A DNA stretch of 64,000 bases, from positions 248,001 through 312,000 of the forward strand of contig CACISU010000001.1 of the NCBI GenBank assembly GCA_902589345.1. Direction: 5' to 3'. Every line of letters begins with the position of its first letter. Within the stretch, counting starts at the first letter, position 1. The translations under genes and the position numbers were made by a program. Source of the DNA: an uncultured Pelagibacteraceae bacterium (GTDB lineage Bacteria > Pseudomonadota > Alphaproteobacteria > Pelagibacterales > Pelagibacteraceae). Of the stretch, positions 9,947 through 18,528 are shown in pieces. The notes under the pieces are model-generated. The model did no database searches, had not been told where the DNA came from, and saw only the letters and a program-made list of their open reading frames with translations.

Positions 9947-10416
9947 TGAAAAAAAAAACCAATACTGGTTTAAAAATTATAAGTTTAAATCGTAAAGCAA
10001 GTTTTAATTATTTTTTAATTGACTTATTTGAAGCTGGTATTGTTTTAAGAGGCTCTGAAATTAAGTCGATAAGATTAGGTAAAATTAATATTGCAGACTC
10101 ATACGCTATTGAAAAAAATAGAGAAATATTTCTTATAAATTGTCACATACCAATTTATAAAAATGCCAGTAGTGAAAATCATGATCCATATTCTGAACGA
10201 AAGTTATTATTAAATAAAAAAGAAATTAATAAACTAATTGGCAAAGTTAATGAAGATGGTTTTTCATTAATACCTACTAAAATGTATTTTAGAAAGGGTA
10301 AAGCAAAAATTGAAATAGCTGTTGCTAAGGGTAAAAAAAAATATGACAAAAGGAATGTAAAGAAAACTAGGGATTGGAATCGTGAAAAAGCAAAGTATTT
10401 TAGAAAGTCGAGTTAA
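9946..10416 (+). CDS. smpB: SsrA-binding protein SmpB
   Basis: This 156-residue RNA-binding protein delivers tmRNA to stalled ribosomes (trans-translation). Motifs are [17 protein letters not shown] near residue 26, [18 protein letters not shown], and the basic tail [17 protein letters not shown] that inserts in the decoding centre. It overlaps dapA by 1 bp, and its last 35 bp overlap the start of folK. The dapA-smpB neighbourhood is common in Alphaproteobacteria. Confidence 0.96.
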   Translation: MKKKTNTGLKIISLNRKASFNYFLIDLFEAGIVLRGSEIKSIRLGKINIADSYAIEKNREIFLINCHIPIYKNASSENHDPYSERKLLLNKKEINKLIGKVNEDGFSLIPTKMYFRKGKAKIEIAVAKGKKKYDKRNVKKTRDWNREKAKYFRKSS

Positions 10417-10909
10417 AAACGCATATTTATCATTAGGATCTAATTTAGGTAATAGATCTAAAAATATTAATGATGCAAAATACTTGCTGAATATATTTGA
10501 TATTAATCTAATTAAATGCTCAAATTTTTATGAGACAGAATCTTGGCCTAATAAATATTTTCCTAAATATTTAAATATAGCACTTAAAATTAGTACAACG
10601 ATGACTGTTGATCAATTATTCAGAATAATTAAATTAATTGAAAAAATTTTAGGTAGAAAAAATAGTAAAAAAAATTCACCAAGAATATGCGATATTGATA
10701 TTATTGATTATGATCAAAAAATAATTAGTAAAAAGATTGATAAAGCAGAGTTAATAGTACCACATCCAAGACTACATAATAGAAATTTTGTCTTAATACC
10801 CATGCTTGAAATTGATAAAAATTGGAAACATCCAAAATTAAAGCTTAATATAACCAAACTCTTATTAAAAATTAAATCTACTGATTTAAGATCTATTAAA
10901 CTTTTATGA
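10382..10909 (+). CDS. folK: 2-amino-4-hydroxy-6-hydroxymethyldihydropteridine pyrophosphokinase
   Basis: This 175-residue HPPK transfers pyrophosphate from ATP to hydroxymethyl-dihydropterin in folate synthesis. Motifs include [16 protein letters not shown] near residue 13, FYETESWP, and the catalytic-loop region [14 protein letters not shown]. The only start that precedes the conserved core is the GTG at 10382, inside smpB, giving a 35-bp overlap. Folate supply matters here because sarcosine oxidase and GlyA both load one-carbon units on tetrahydrofolate. Confidence 0.92.
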   Translation: MKKQSILESRVKNAYLSLGSNLGNRSKNINDAKYLLNIFDINLIKCSNFYETESWPNKYFPKYLNIALKISTTMTVDQLFRIIKLIEKILGRKNSKKNSPRICDIDIIDYDQKIISKKIDKAELIVPHPRLHNRNFVLIPMLEIDKNWKHPKLKLNITKLLLKIKSTDLRSIKLL

Positions 10910-10928
10910 ATTAATGATATAATTAAGT

Positions 10929-12674
10929 ATGTTAAATTCAGAAGAATTAATAAATAAGGTAAAATCTTATAATAAGTTTCTTAATCCTGAAACGCTAACA
11001 AAAGCTTATAATTTTGCTTTAAAGGCGCACGAAAAACAAAAAAGAGATGAAGGATCTCCATATATTATTCACCCAATAGCAGTTGCCAATATTCTTACAG
11101 AATTGAAATTGGATAGTGCTACTATTGCTACAGGTTTACTGCATGATACAATTGAAGATACTCAAGCAACATATCAATCTATAGAAAAAGAATTTGGCAA
11201 GGAAGTAGCAGATTTAGTTGAGGGAGTTACCAAAATTTCAGAATTTGAAAATCAAGTGATCTCTAATTCAAAAGCTGAAAATTTTAGAAAATTAATTTTA
11301 GCTACTTCAAAAGATATTAGAGTTTTATTAGTTAAATTGGCAGATCGCCTTCACAATATGAGGACTATAAAATTTTTAATTGGTAAGGATAAACAAATTA
11401 AAAAAGCAAAAGAAACTATGGAAATTTATGCTCCATTAGCAGACAGAATGGGTATGAACAGAATTAGAGATGAATTAGAAGATTTATCTTTTGATATACT
11501 TAACCCTGAAGCAAGAACGTTAATTAAAAATAGATTAGATCAAATCAAAGAAAACAATTTGTCAAATTTTAATTCTGTATCAGATGATTTTCTTAATCTT
11601 TTAAAGAAAAATAATATTGATGCTAAAATATTTGGAAGAGAAAAAACTCCTTTTTCAATTTGGCGAAAAGTTCAAAATAAAAGAACCTCTTTAGAACAAA
11701 TTACAGATATAATCGGATTTCGAATAATTTTAAAAGATATAGAAACTTGTTATAAAGTTTTAGGAATTTTTCATAATAAATGGAATTGCATTCCAGGTAA
11801 ATTTAAAGATTATATTTCTTCACCTAAAATTAATAAATATCAATCACTTCATACTGCAATTATTGGTCCAAATAAAAGACCTATTGAAATACAACTTAGA
11901 ACTATGTCTATGCATGAATTTGCACAAAGAGGTATTGCGGCACATTGGAAATACAAATCCTCAGAGAAATATAAATCTTTAACCTGGAAAGAGTATGATT
12001 GGTTAGCTGATCTCGTTGAGATAATTAACAAAAATGAAAATCCAGAAGATTATTACGAGTACACAAAATTACAAATGTTTCAAGACAACGTGTTTTGTTT
12101 TACTCCAAAAGGATCAGTTATTAAATTACCAAAAGATGGCACACCAATTGATTTTGCATATGCAGTACATACACAAATTGGTGATACGGCTATAGGTTGT
12201 GAAATAAATGGTAATGAAAGTGCATTGCAAACACCGTTACATAATGGAGATGTAGTTAAAATAATAACTTCGAAAAGTGTTTCACCATCATTGCATTGGT
12301 TAACTTCAACAAAAACCGGAAAAGCAAGAGCATCAATAAGAAGACATTGGCAATATAAAGAAAATTCAGAATTACCACATAATAAGCTTTATAACACAAC
12401 ACTCTGGATTTCATTGCCAGATCAACCTGGAAGACTTGGTGATGTTACAACGATGATTGGATCAAATAATGTGAATATTTCAAGTGTTGAAATGGTTGAA
12501 AAAACCAACAACACTATAAATTTTAGATTTAATTTGATAATTCATGACTTGAAGAACTTTACAAAACTTATAAGTGAGCTAAAACAAAAAGAATATAAGT
12601 TCAAAATTATAAGACATAAAAATAAAAAATATGCTTTCTTTAAAAAACTCTTTAGCGGTTTTAAAAAAGACTAA
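10929..12674 (+). CDS. spoT: bifunctional (p)ppGpp synthetase/hydrolase, shortened RSH protein
   Basis: This stringent-response enzyme has 581 residues, whereas long RSH proteins usually have about 700-750. The hydrolase HD domain holds HDTIEDT at 72-78 and KLADRLHNMRT at 136-146. The synthetase domain has GREKTPFSIWRKV at 236-248, DIIGFRIIL at 260-268 and YQSLHTAIIGP at 304-314. TGS spans about 388-450 (FTPKGSVIKLPKDG). An ACT-like domain covers about 490-565 (LPDQPGRLGDVTTMIG). Only about 40 residues separate TGS from ACT, so the helical and zinc-finger regions are missing. Both active sites look intact. It overlaps pyrE by 44 bp. Confidence 0.93.
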   Translation: MLNSEELINKVKSYNKFLNPETLTKAYNFALKAHEKQKRDEGSPYIIHPIAVANILTELKLDSATIATGLLHDTIEDTQATYQSIEKEFGKEVADLVEGVTKISEFENQVISNSKAENFRKLILATSKDIRVLLVKLADRLHNMRTIKFLIGKDKQIKKAKETMEIYAPLADRMGMNRIRDELEDLSFDILNPEARTLIKNRLDQIKENNLSNFNSVSDDFLNLLKKNNIDAKIFGREKTPFSIWRKVQNKRTSLEQITDIIGFRIILKDIETCYKVLGIFHNKWNCIPGKFKDYISSPKINKYQSLHTAIIGPNKRPIEIQLRTMSMHEFAQRGIAAHWKYKSSEKYKSLTWKEYDWLADLVEIINKNENPEDYYEYTKLQMFQDNVFCFTPKGSVIKLPKDGTPIDFAYAVHTQIGDTAIGCEINGNESALQTPLHNGDVVKIITSKSVSPSLHWLTSTKTGKARASIRRHWQYKENSELPHNKLYNTTLWISLPDQPGRLGDVTTMIGSNNVNISSVEMVEKTNNTINFRFNLIIHDLKNFTKLISELKQKEYKFKIIRHKNKKYAFFKKLFSGFKKD

Positions 12675-13221
12675 TGCTCTCCTAGATGGACATTTTGTAT
12701 TATCTTCGGGTTTACACTCACCTAAATATGTCCAATGTGCAAAGTTATTAAGCTTTCCTAAGCATGCTAAAAATATATGTTTGTCATTAGGTAGTAAAAT
12801 TAAAAAAAAATTTAAAAACATTGACCTTATACTATCACCAGCAATGGGAGGAATAATTATAGGCTATGAGATAGGAAGAATTTTAAATAAAGAAACTATA
12901 TTTTGTGAGCGTGTTAAAGGAAAGTTTAAACTAAGAAGAGGTTTTAGAATTAAAAAGAAATCAAGAATCTTACTTGTAGAAGATGTTATCACTACAGGAA
13001 AATCAAGCTTAGAATGTAGTAAGCTTATTAAAAAATATGGTGGTAAGCTAATTGGTTATGCTTGTATTATTGATAGATCAAATAAAAAAACTTTGAAAAT
13101 TAAAAATAAGAAAATAATTTCTCAAGTTAAAATAAATATTCCTTCATATAGCTTAAAAAAAATACCAAATAATTTAAAAAAAATACCAATATCAAAACCT
13201 GGAAGTAGACACCTTAGATGA
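12631..13221 (+). CDS. pyrE: orotate phosphoribosyltransferase
   Basis: This 196-residue enzyme joins orotate to PRPP to form OMP in pyrimidine synthesis. Seen are ALLDGHFVLSSGLHSPKYVQ at the N-terminus, AMGGIIIGYEIGR, and the PRPP loop LLVEDVITTGKSS near residue 115. The start is an ATG inside the end of spoT (44-bp overlap); no later in-frame start keeps the conserved N-terminus. The stop overlaps the pdxJ start by 4 bp. The rsh-pyrE-pdxJ-acpS order is typical of Alphaproteobacteria. Confidence 0.95.
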   Translation: MLSLKNSLAVLKKTNALLDGHFVLSSGLHSPKYVQCAKLLSFPKHAKNICLSLGSKIKKKFKNIDLILSPAMGGIIIGYEIGRILNKETIFCERVKGKFKLRRGFRIKKKSRILLVEDVITTGKSSLECSKLIKKYGGKLIGYACIIDRSNKKTLKIKNKKIISQVKINIPSYSLKKIPNNLKKIPISKPGSRHLR

Positions 13222-13934
13222 AAAGATTAGGTGTTAATATAGATCATATAGCTACTATTAGAAATGCAAGAGGTGAAAATCATCCTAATATTTATAAGGC
13301 AGCAAAGTATGTTTTAAAATGCGGAGCAAATTCTATAACAATTCATTTAAGAGAAGATCGAAGACATATCACAGATAATGATTTAAAAACTATATCAAGT
13401 AATAAAAAAATTCCTTTAAATTTAGAGTTAGCAGCAAATAGAAATATGTTAAAAATTGCCCTTAAAAGAAAACCTAATTATGTTTGTATTGTCCCTGAAA
13501 AAAGAAATGAAATAACTACAGAAGGAGGTTTAAATTTAAAAAAAAATCTAAGCAAACTTAAAAATATTGTCTATAAACTTAAAGACAATAGAATTAGAAC
13601 AAGTCTTTTTATAAATCCTAATATAAGAGATATATATATATCAAAAGATATTGGTGCTGATTGTGTTGAACTGCATACAGGAAAAATTTCAAGATTAATT
13701 AAAAATGATAAAAATATTAAAAATGAATATAGTAAAATAAATAAATGTTCTAAATTGGCACACAAATTAGGTTTAGAAGTACATGCAGGACATGGTATGG
13801 ATTATGATACGGCTAAGCTATTATCTAAAATAGATGAAATTAAGGAATTTAATATAGGTCATTTCATAGTGGGAGAATCAATTTTTTTTGGATTAAAAAA
13901 AACAATTAAAAAATTTTTATCTATTTGTAAATAA
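13218..13934 (+). CDS. pdxJ: pyridoxine 5'-phosphate synthase
   Basis: This 238-residue TIM-barrel enzyme makes PNP from 1-deoxyxylulose 5-phosphate and 3-amino-2-oxopropyl phosphate. Motifs are LGVNIDHIATIRNARG at the N-terminus, HLREDRRHI, NLELAANRNML, CIVPEKRNEITTEGG and LEVHAGHGMDY, then IGHFIVGESIF at the phosphate site. The length is normal. It shares overlapping stop/start codons with both neighbours. PLP is needed by GlyA and MetY in this window. Confidence 0.97.
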   Translation: MKRLGVNIDHIATIRNARGENHPNIYKAAKYVLKCGANSITIHLREDRRHITDNDLKTISSNKKIPLNLELAANRNMLKIALKRKPNYVCIVPEKRNEITTEGGLNLKKNLSKLKNIVYKLKDNRIRTSLFINPNIRDIYISKDIGADCVELHTGKISRLIKNDKNIKNEYSKINKCSKLAHKLGLEVHAGHGMDYDTAKLLSKIDEIKEFNIGHFIVGESIFFGLKKTIKKFLSICK

Positions 13935-14323
13935 TGAAAGTGTTAGGTAATGGTGTCGACATAGTAAGCAATTCAAGAATTAAAAAAGCAATTACTAATT
14001 ATAACTTTATCAAGAGAATTTATTCTTCTAGTGAAATTAAAGGTTCTAAAAAAATTTTAAATAAAACAAACTTTTTTGCTAAAAGATTTGCTGCTAAAGA
14101 AGCATTTGCTAAATCTCTAGGAACTGGATTTAGGGACGGTATAAATTTTCGTGATATATCAATTAAAAATAACACTTCAGGCAAACCTAGTATATATATT
14201 AGTAAAAAAATTAAACAATTGATAAAAAAAAAATTTAAAATTAGTAAATTTCGAATATTCCTTTCTTTGTCTGATGAAGATAAGTACTCTATAGCATTTG
14301 TAATAATTGAAAAAACAAAATGA
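13934..14323 (+). CDS. acpS: holo-[acyl-carrier-protein] synthase
   Basis: This 129-residue protein transfers the 4'-phosphopantetheine arm from CoA to ACP. It shows GNGVDIVSNSRI (Mg2+ site Asp) at residues 5-16 and FAKRFAAKEAFAKSLGTGF near residue 48 with the KEA metal-binding Glu. The C-terminus ends in a typical LSLSDEDKYSIAFV. The start shares a base with the pdxJ stop, and the end overlaps lepB by 4 bp. Confidence 0.95.
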   Translation: MKVLGNGVDIVSNSRIKKAITNYNFIKRIYSSSEIKGSKKILNKTNFFAKRFAAKEAFAKSLGTGFRDGINFRDISIKNNTSGKPSIYISKKIKQLIKKKFKISKFRIFLSLSDEDKYSIAFVIIEKTK

Positions 14324-15054
14324 TTTCTAAAAAATTCCTAGCTGAAAATTTAAAAACTTTGATATATGCATTGATTATAGCTGTGATCATAAGATCATTT
14401 TTGATTCAACCTTTTTATATTCCATCATCATCAATGGAACCGACTCTTTTTGTTGGTGATAGACTTTTTGTAACAAAATTTAGCTATGGTTATAGCAAAC
14501 ATTCATTTCCATTCAGCCCACATATATTTAAAGGAAGAATTTTAAGTAATAATCCAGAAAGAGGTGATGTTATAGTATTTAAGACACCTGCGGATAATAG
14601 GACTGATTACATAAAAAGACTTATAGGATTACCAGGTGACACAATTCAATTTATTGATGGTAATATTTATTTAAATAATAACCAGATTTTAAAAACAATT
14701 TTCAAAAAAAATGATGTTTTACTTTGTGGTAATCAATCTTTGAAAGTTAATACATTTACTGAAAAACTTCCTAATGGCAAAACATATAAAGCATCATATA
14801 GATCCGACGTTGGCTACTATAATTCAGACAAGTTTGAAGTACCCAAAAATCATTATTTTTTTTTAGGTGATAATAGAGACTGTTCTAAAGATAGTCGATT
14901 TCTTTCTGAAGTAGGATATGTTCATATGGATAATTTAGTTGGGAAAGCTCAAATTTTATTTTTTTCCTCTGACAAAAAAAAGGGAAGTATATTTAACTTA
15001 TTTAAATGGGATGAGTCATTAAGAATTAACAGATTTTTTAAAAAAATAAATTAA
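14320..15054 (+). CDS. lepB: signal peptidase I
   Basis: This 244-residue membrane protease has an N-terminal transmembrane helix at about residues 12-30. The catalytic Ser is in YIPSSSMEPTLFVGD near residue 41, and the catalytic Lys in DYIKRLIGLPGD near residue 97. Box E is FFLGDNRDCSKDSR. It removes signal peptides from exported proteins such as the Slt, DacA and cyclophilin homologues seen here. It is embedded in acpS-lepB-rnc with overlapping codons, the usual alphaproteobacterial order. Confidence 0.97.
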   Translation: MISKKFLAENLKTLIYALIIAVIIRSFLIQPFYIPSSSMEPTLFVGDRLFVTKFSYGYSKHSFPFSPHIFKGRILSNNPERGDVIVFKTPADNRTDYIKRLIGLPGDTIQFIDGNIYLNNNQILKTIFKKNDVLLCGNQSLKVNTFTEKLPNGKTYKASYRSDVGYYNSDKFEVPKNHYFFLGDNRDCSKDSRFLSEVGYVHMDNLVGKAQILFFSSDKKKGSIFNLFKWDESLRINRFFKKIN

Positions 15055-15722
15055 TGCCGATAAATTATTTAAAATTACAAAATTCTATCAAAGTAAAATT
15101 TAAAAACATAAATTTACTTAAAAAAAGTTTAACACATAAAAGTTATGATCCTGTAAATAATTATGAAAAACTTGAATTTTTAGGTGATAGAGTATTGGGT
15201 TTAGCTATATCCAAAAAGTTAATTGATCTTTACCCTGATGAAAAAGAAGGAATTCTGGATAAAAAACTTGCATCATTAGTTAATAAAAATGTATGTAGTT
15301 TGATTGGAAGAAAATTAAAACTACATAATTATTTATTAGTAGGTAATTTAAATAATAAAAATAAGAATATAGAAAATAAAATTATTTCTGACGCTTGTGA
15401 AGCACTTATAGGAGCAATTTATTTAGAAAAGGAATTCAATTTTACTCAGAAGTTCATCTTAAAAATATGGAACGATTTGATTAAATCCTCTAATGTAACT
15501 CATATCGATGCTAAAACAAAATTACAGGAATATTCATTAAAGAAATACAAAACTTTACCAATATATAAATTAATTTCAAATACGGGACCTAGACATAAAC
15601 CTTCATTTAAAATTGCAGTTAAATTAAAAGATAGTAAGTTTATTGAGGCAACTGGTTCATCAAAAAAAATAGCTGAACAAGCGGCTGCAAATGAATTATT
15701 AAAATTGTTAGTTAAAATATGA
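15054..15722 (+). CDS. rnc: ribonuclease III
   Basis: This 222-residue double-strand RNA endonuclease processes rRNA precursors and structured mRNAs. The signature NYEKLEFLGDRVLGLAIS lies near residue 37 and holds the acidic residues of the active site. DACEALIGAIYLEKEF supplies the second acidic motif. A dsRNA-binding domain occupies about residues 150-220 (AKTKLQEYSLKK, IAEQAAANELLKLL). It overlaps recO directly; the gene era, which normally sits between rnc and recO in Alphaproteobacteria, is not here. Confidence 0.97.
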   Translation: MPINYLKLQNSIKVKFKNINLLKKSLTHKSYDPVNNYEKLEFLGDRVLGLAISKKLIDLYPDEKEGILDKKLASLVNKNVCSLIGRKLKLHNYLLVGNLNNKNKNIENKIISDACEALIGAIYLEKEFNFTQKFILKIWNDLIKSSNVTHIDAKTKLQEYSLKKYKTLPIYKLISNTGPRHKPSFKIAVKLKDSKFIEATGSSKKIAEQAAANELLKLLVKI

Positions 15723-16396
15723 TTTGGGACGACGTTGGATTTTTAATTTCAAAAAATAAGTATAACGAAAATTCAATTATTGCTGATTTTTACACCAAAG
15801 ATCATGGTAAAGTTTCTGGAATGATATTTGGCGCAACCTCAAAAAAAATTAAAAGTTATTTAATGATTGGTAACTTTTTTAATATTACTTTTAATTCCAA
15901 AAACGAAAATAAAGTTGGTTATTTTAAAGTAGAAGTTTCAAAGCTTAATACACCTCATTATTTAGATGATAAAATTAAACTTTCATCAATAATCTATGCT
16001 ATGAATTTAATTAAATTGTTAACTGCAGAAAATCAATCAAATTTAAAAGTTTATACTTCTATTGAAGATTTTTATAATTTTTTAAGTGAAGACAAATGGA
16101 TCAAAAATTTCATTCTGTGGGAACTAAATATATTCAAAAATCTTGGCTACCATTTAGATTTTAAAAATTATGCAGTAAATACAAATGTAAATGGTGTTGA
16201 ACAATATGTTGTAAAAACTGATTCTAGTAGAGTAATACCCAATTTTCTTGTCGATAATAATTTAAGCCCAAAAAATAAAGATGAAATTATTATAAGTTTG
16301 AGATTAATTGGAGATTTTTTAGAAAAAACAATATTAAAACCTAATAATATAAATATTCCTCTATCAAGAAAGAACTTTCTTAATTTGTTAATTTGA
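15719..16396 (+). CDS. recO: DNA repair protein RecO
   Basis: This 225-residue protein takes part in the RecF pathway, loading RecA onto SSB-coated DNA. The N-terminal OB fold begins with DDVGFLISKNKYNENSIIADFYTKDHGK, followed by a helical region (YAMNLIKLLTAENQSNLKVY). There are no cysteines for the zinc site found in some RecO proteins. Identification rests on the N-terminal motif and the place after rnc. The last 9 bp overlap the 3' end of hemB on the other strand. Confidence 0.88.
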   Translation: MIWDDVGFLISKNKYNENSIIADFYTKDHGKVSGMIFGATSKKIKSYLMIGNFFNITFNSKNENKVGYFKVEVSKLNTPHYLDDKIKLSSIIYAMNLIKLLTAENQSNLKVYTSIEDFYNFLSEDKWIKNFILWELNIFKNLGYHLDFKNYAVNTNVNGVEQYVVKTDSSRVIPNFLVDNNLSPKNKDEIIISLRLIGDFLEKTILKPNNINIPLSRKNFLNLLI

Positions 16397-17386
16397 ACTT
16401 AATTTTGATGCAACAGTTTCAGCAAAGTATGTAACTATTGCATTAGCGCCAGCTCTTTTAAATGAAGTCAAGGTCTCTATTATTGAATTTTTGTTAATTA
16501 AACCCTTATTTATTCCATTTACAATTAAACTATACTCACCAGACACTTGGTAAGCAATAACTGGAATTTTAAAATTATCTTTAACTTGCTTTATAATATC
16601 AAGATAAGGCATACCCGGTTTTACCATTACCATATCTGCTCCTTCTTTTATATCTAAAGCAATTTCTCTTATTGCTTCTAAACTGTTGTTAAAATCCATT
16701 TGATAAGTTTTTTTATCTCCTTTAAGTGATTTTTTAGATCCAACTGCATCTCTAAAAGGACCATAGAAGCTTGAGGCATACTTAGCTGCATAAGATATTA
16801 TTTGAATATTCTTAAAATTATTTTTATCTAATGATTTTCTTATTTTTAATATTCTTCCATCCATCATATCTGATGGGGCAATAACATCACATCCCATCTC
16901 TGCTTGTAGTAGAGATTGCTTAATTAAAATTTCAATTGTCTGATCGTTCAATATTTCTTTATTTTTAACAAGCCCATCATGACCGTGATTAGTGTAAGGA
17001 TCAAGAGCAACATCACACATGATACCAATTTTATCTTTGTATTTTTTTTTAATTAATCTTATAGCTTTGCAAACTAAATTATCCTCATTTAATGCTTCTG
17101 AACCAAATTTATCTTTAAATTTCTTTCGGGTATATGGAAATAATGCAACCATTGGTATTTTATATTTTACTGCCTTATCAAGTATTAATGGGATTTTATC
17201 AACACTATATCTAAAAATACCTGGCATAGTTTTTATTGATTCTTTTTTATTTTTTCCATCGATTATAAATATAGGCAATATCAGATCATTGACTGATAAT
17301 GTATTTTCTTGAACCAATCTTCTAGTCCAATCGTATTTTCTATTTCTTCTAAGCCTTAAATTTGGATATTTTCCAGTGATAATCAT
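16388..17386 (-). CDS. hemB: delta-aminolevulinic acid dehydratase (porphobilinogen synthase)
   Basis: This TIM-barrel enzyme condenses two ALA molecules to porphobilinogen in heme synthesis. I chose the ATG at 17386 (332 residues); an upstream TTG at 17413 would add nine poorly conserved residues. The two Schiff-base lysines lie in ISYAAKYASSFYGPFRDA and MVMVKPGMPYLDI. The metal loop reads CDVALDPYTNHGHDG, with aspartates where zinc enzymes have cysteines, so it is a Mg2+-type enzyme. It is convergent with recO (9-bp overlap). Confidence 0.95.
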   Translation of the reverse strand: MIITGKYPNLRLRRNRKYDWTRRLVQENTLSVNDLILPIFIIDGKNKKESIKTMPGIFRYSVDKIPLILDKAVKYKIPMVALFPYTRKKFKDKFGSEALNEDNLVCKAIRLIKKKYKDKIGIMCDVALDPYTNHGHDGLVKNKEILNDQTIEILIKQSLLQAEMGCDVIAPSDMMDGRILKIRKSLDKNNFKNIQIISYAAKYASSFYGPFRDAVGSKKSLKGDKKTYQMDFNNSLEAIREIALDIKEGADMVMVKPGMPYLDIIKQVKDNFKIPVIAYQVSGEYSLIVNGINKGLINKNSIIETLTSFKRAGANAIVTYFAETVASKLSSN

Positions 17387-17458
17387 TATCAAACATTTAT
17401 TTATATGCGACAAAAGTTATATGTATTATAGTTATAAATAAAGTATTTATTTAGACAC

Positions 17459-18082
17459 ATGAACAATGTAATTTCAATAAACAAAAAAAAGCCAAACGAT
17501 ATGCTTGCTGATTTTCAAAAACAGAACATAAAATTTGACATAAATAAACTTAAATCTGCTTGTAATGAAATATTAAAAACTAAAGGATTTGATACAAGCT
17601 TAGGAATACCTCATTTTGCTGCAATCTCTCTTAATCAAATACCTGGAGATCCAGACTCTATTAAAGGTAATAAAGTCAGAGGTGTTTACTGGACAAAACC
17701 TGACTCAACAGGAGTGGAAGTTTCTCGTGATGTTAATATTGATGAAAGCAAATATACTGAATTTGTAAAAGATTATGAAAATACTTATTTCAAATTTGTT
17801 TATGAAGAATTATCAAAAAAATTTAAATTAGGAAGAGTAAGATTGCTACTTAAAGAGCCTAGATCTACTTTAAGTTGGCATAGAGATCCTGAACCAAGAT
17901 TGCATATACCAATATATACAAATCCTGGAGCTATTATGGTTATTGACAATATAGCCCATCATATGCCAGCTGACGGTTCTGTATGGGTGACTAATAATTT
18001 GAAGTACCACAATGCATTTAATGGCGGCGAAGAAAATAGAGTTCACTTAGTTGCATGTGTTTTAGACTACAAATTTAATTAA
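17459..18082 (+). CDS. aspartyl/asparaginyl beta-hydroxylase family protein
   Basis: This 207-residue protein has a C-terminal cupin-type 2-oxoglutarate/Fe(II) oxygenase fold. LSWHRDPEPRLHIPIYTNPG (HxD of the iron site, near residue 140) is followed by NLKYHNAFNGGEENRVHLVA, which holds the distal His and the 2-oxoglutarate-binding Arg. The substrate is unknown; relatives modify aspartate or asparagine side chains or small molecules. It stands alone between divergent hemB and rpiB. The family is confident, the role is not. Confidence 0.82.
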   Translation: MNNVISINKKKPNDMLADFQKQNIKFDINKLKSACNEILKTKGFDTSLGIPHFAAISLNQIPGDPDSIKGNKVRGVYWTKPDSTGVEVSRDVNIDESKYTEFVKDYENTYFKFVYEELSKKFKLGRVRLLLKEPRSTLSWHRDPEPRLHIPIYTNPGAIMVIDNIAHHMPADGSVWVTNNLKYHNAFNGGEENRVHLVACVLDYKFN

Positions 18083-18103
18083 TTTTAGTTTATATTATTT
18101 AAA

Positions 18104-18526
18104 TTGAAGAATATTTTTATCGCATCTGACCACGCAGGTTATAAATTAAAGAAATATATAATTTCTAAATTTTATAAAAAAATTAATATTTCAGACCTTG
18201 GGCCAATAAATGAAGATTCTGTTGATTATCCAGATTTTGCTAAAAAACTAGCAAAAAAGGTCGCTATTAAAAAAGGAAATTTTGGTATACTTGTATGTGG
18301 ATCTGGAATGGGGATGGCCATTGCGGCAAATAAAACAAAAAATGTAAGAGCTGCTTTATGTTATAGTGTCAAAAACACTAAATTATCAAGATTGCATAAT
18401 AATGCAAATATCATTACACTAGGAGAAAGATTGATTAGCAAAAGTAAAGCTATCAATCTCATAAATGTTTTCTTAACTACAAAGTTTGAAGGTGGTAGAC
18501 ATTTAAGAAGAGTAAAAAAAATATAA
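18104..18526 (+). CDS. rpiB: ribose 5-phosphate isomerase B
   Basis: This 140-residue enzyme interconverts ribose 5-phosphate and ribulose 5-phosphate. It shows [13 protein letters not shown] at the N-terminus, [12 protein letters not shown], and [17 protein letters not shown] with the catalytic Cys near residue 66. The start is a TTG at 18104, the only one that keeps the conserved N-terminal strand. It lies 2 bp before glyA, an arrangement common in Alphaproteobacteria (rpiB-glyA-nrdR). Confidence 0.95.
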   Translation: MKNIFIASDHAGYKLKKYIISKFYKKINISDLGPINEDSVDYPDFAKKLAKKVAIKKGNFGILVCGSGMGMAIAANKTKNVRAALCYSVKNTKLSRLHNNANIITLGERLISKSKAINLINVFLTTKFEGGRHLRRVKKI

Positions 18527-18528
18527 AT

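Noticed and set aside
17386-17413. TTG at 17413 as the start of hemB
   Set aside because: The ATG at 17386 gives a normal family length; the extra nine residues look unlike any conserved sequence.
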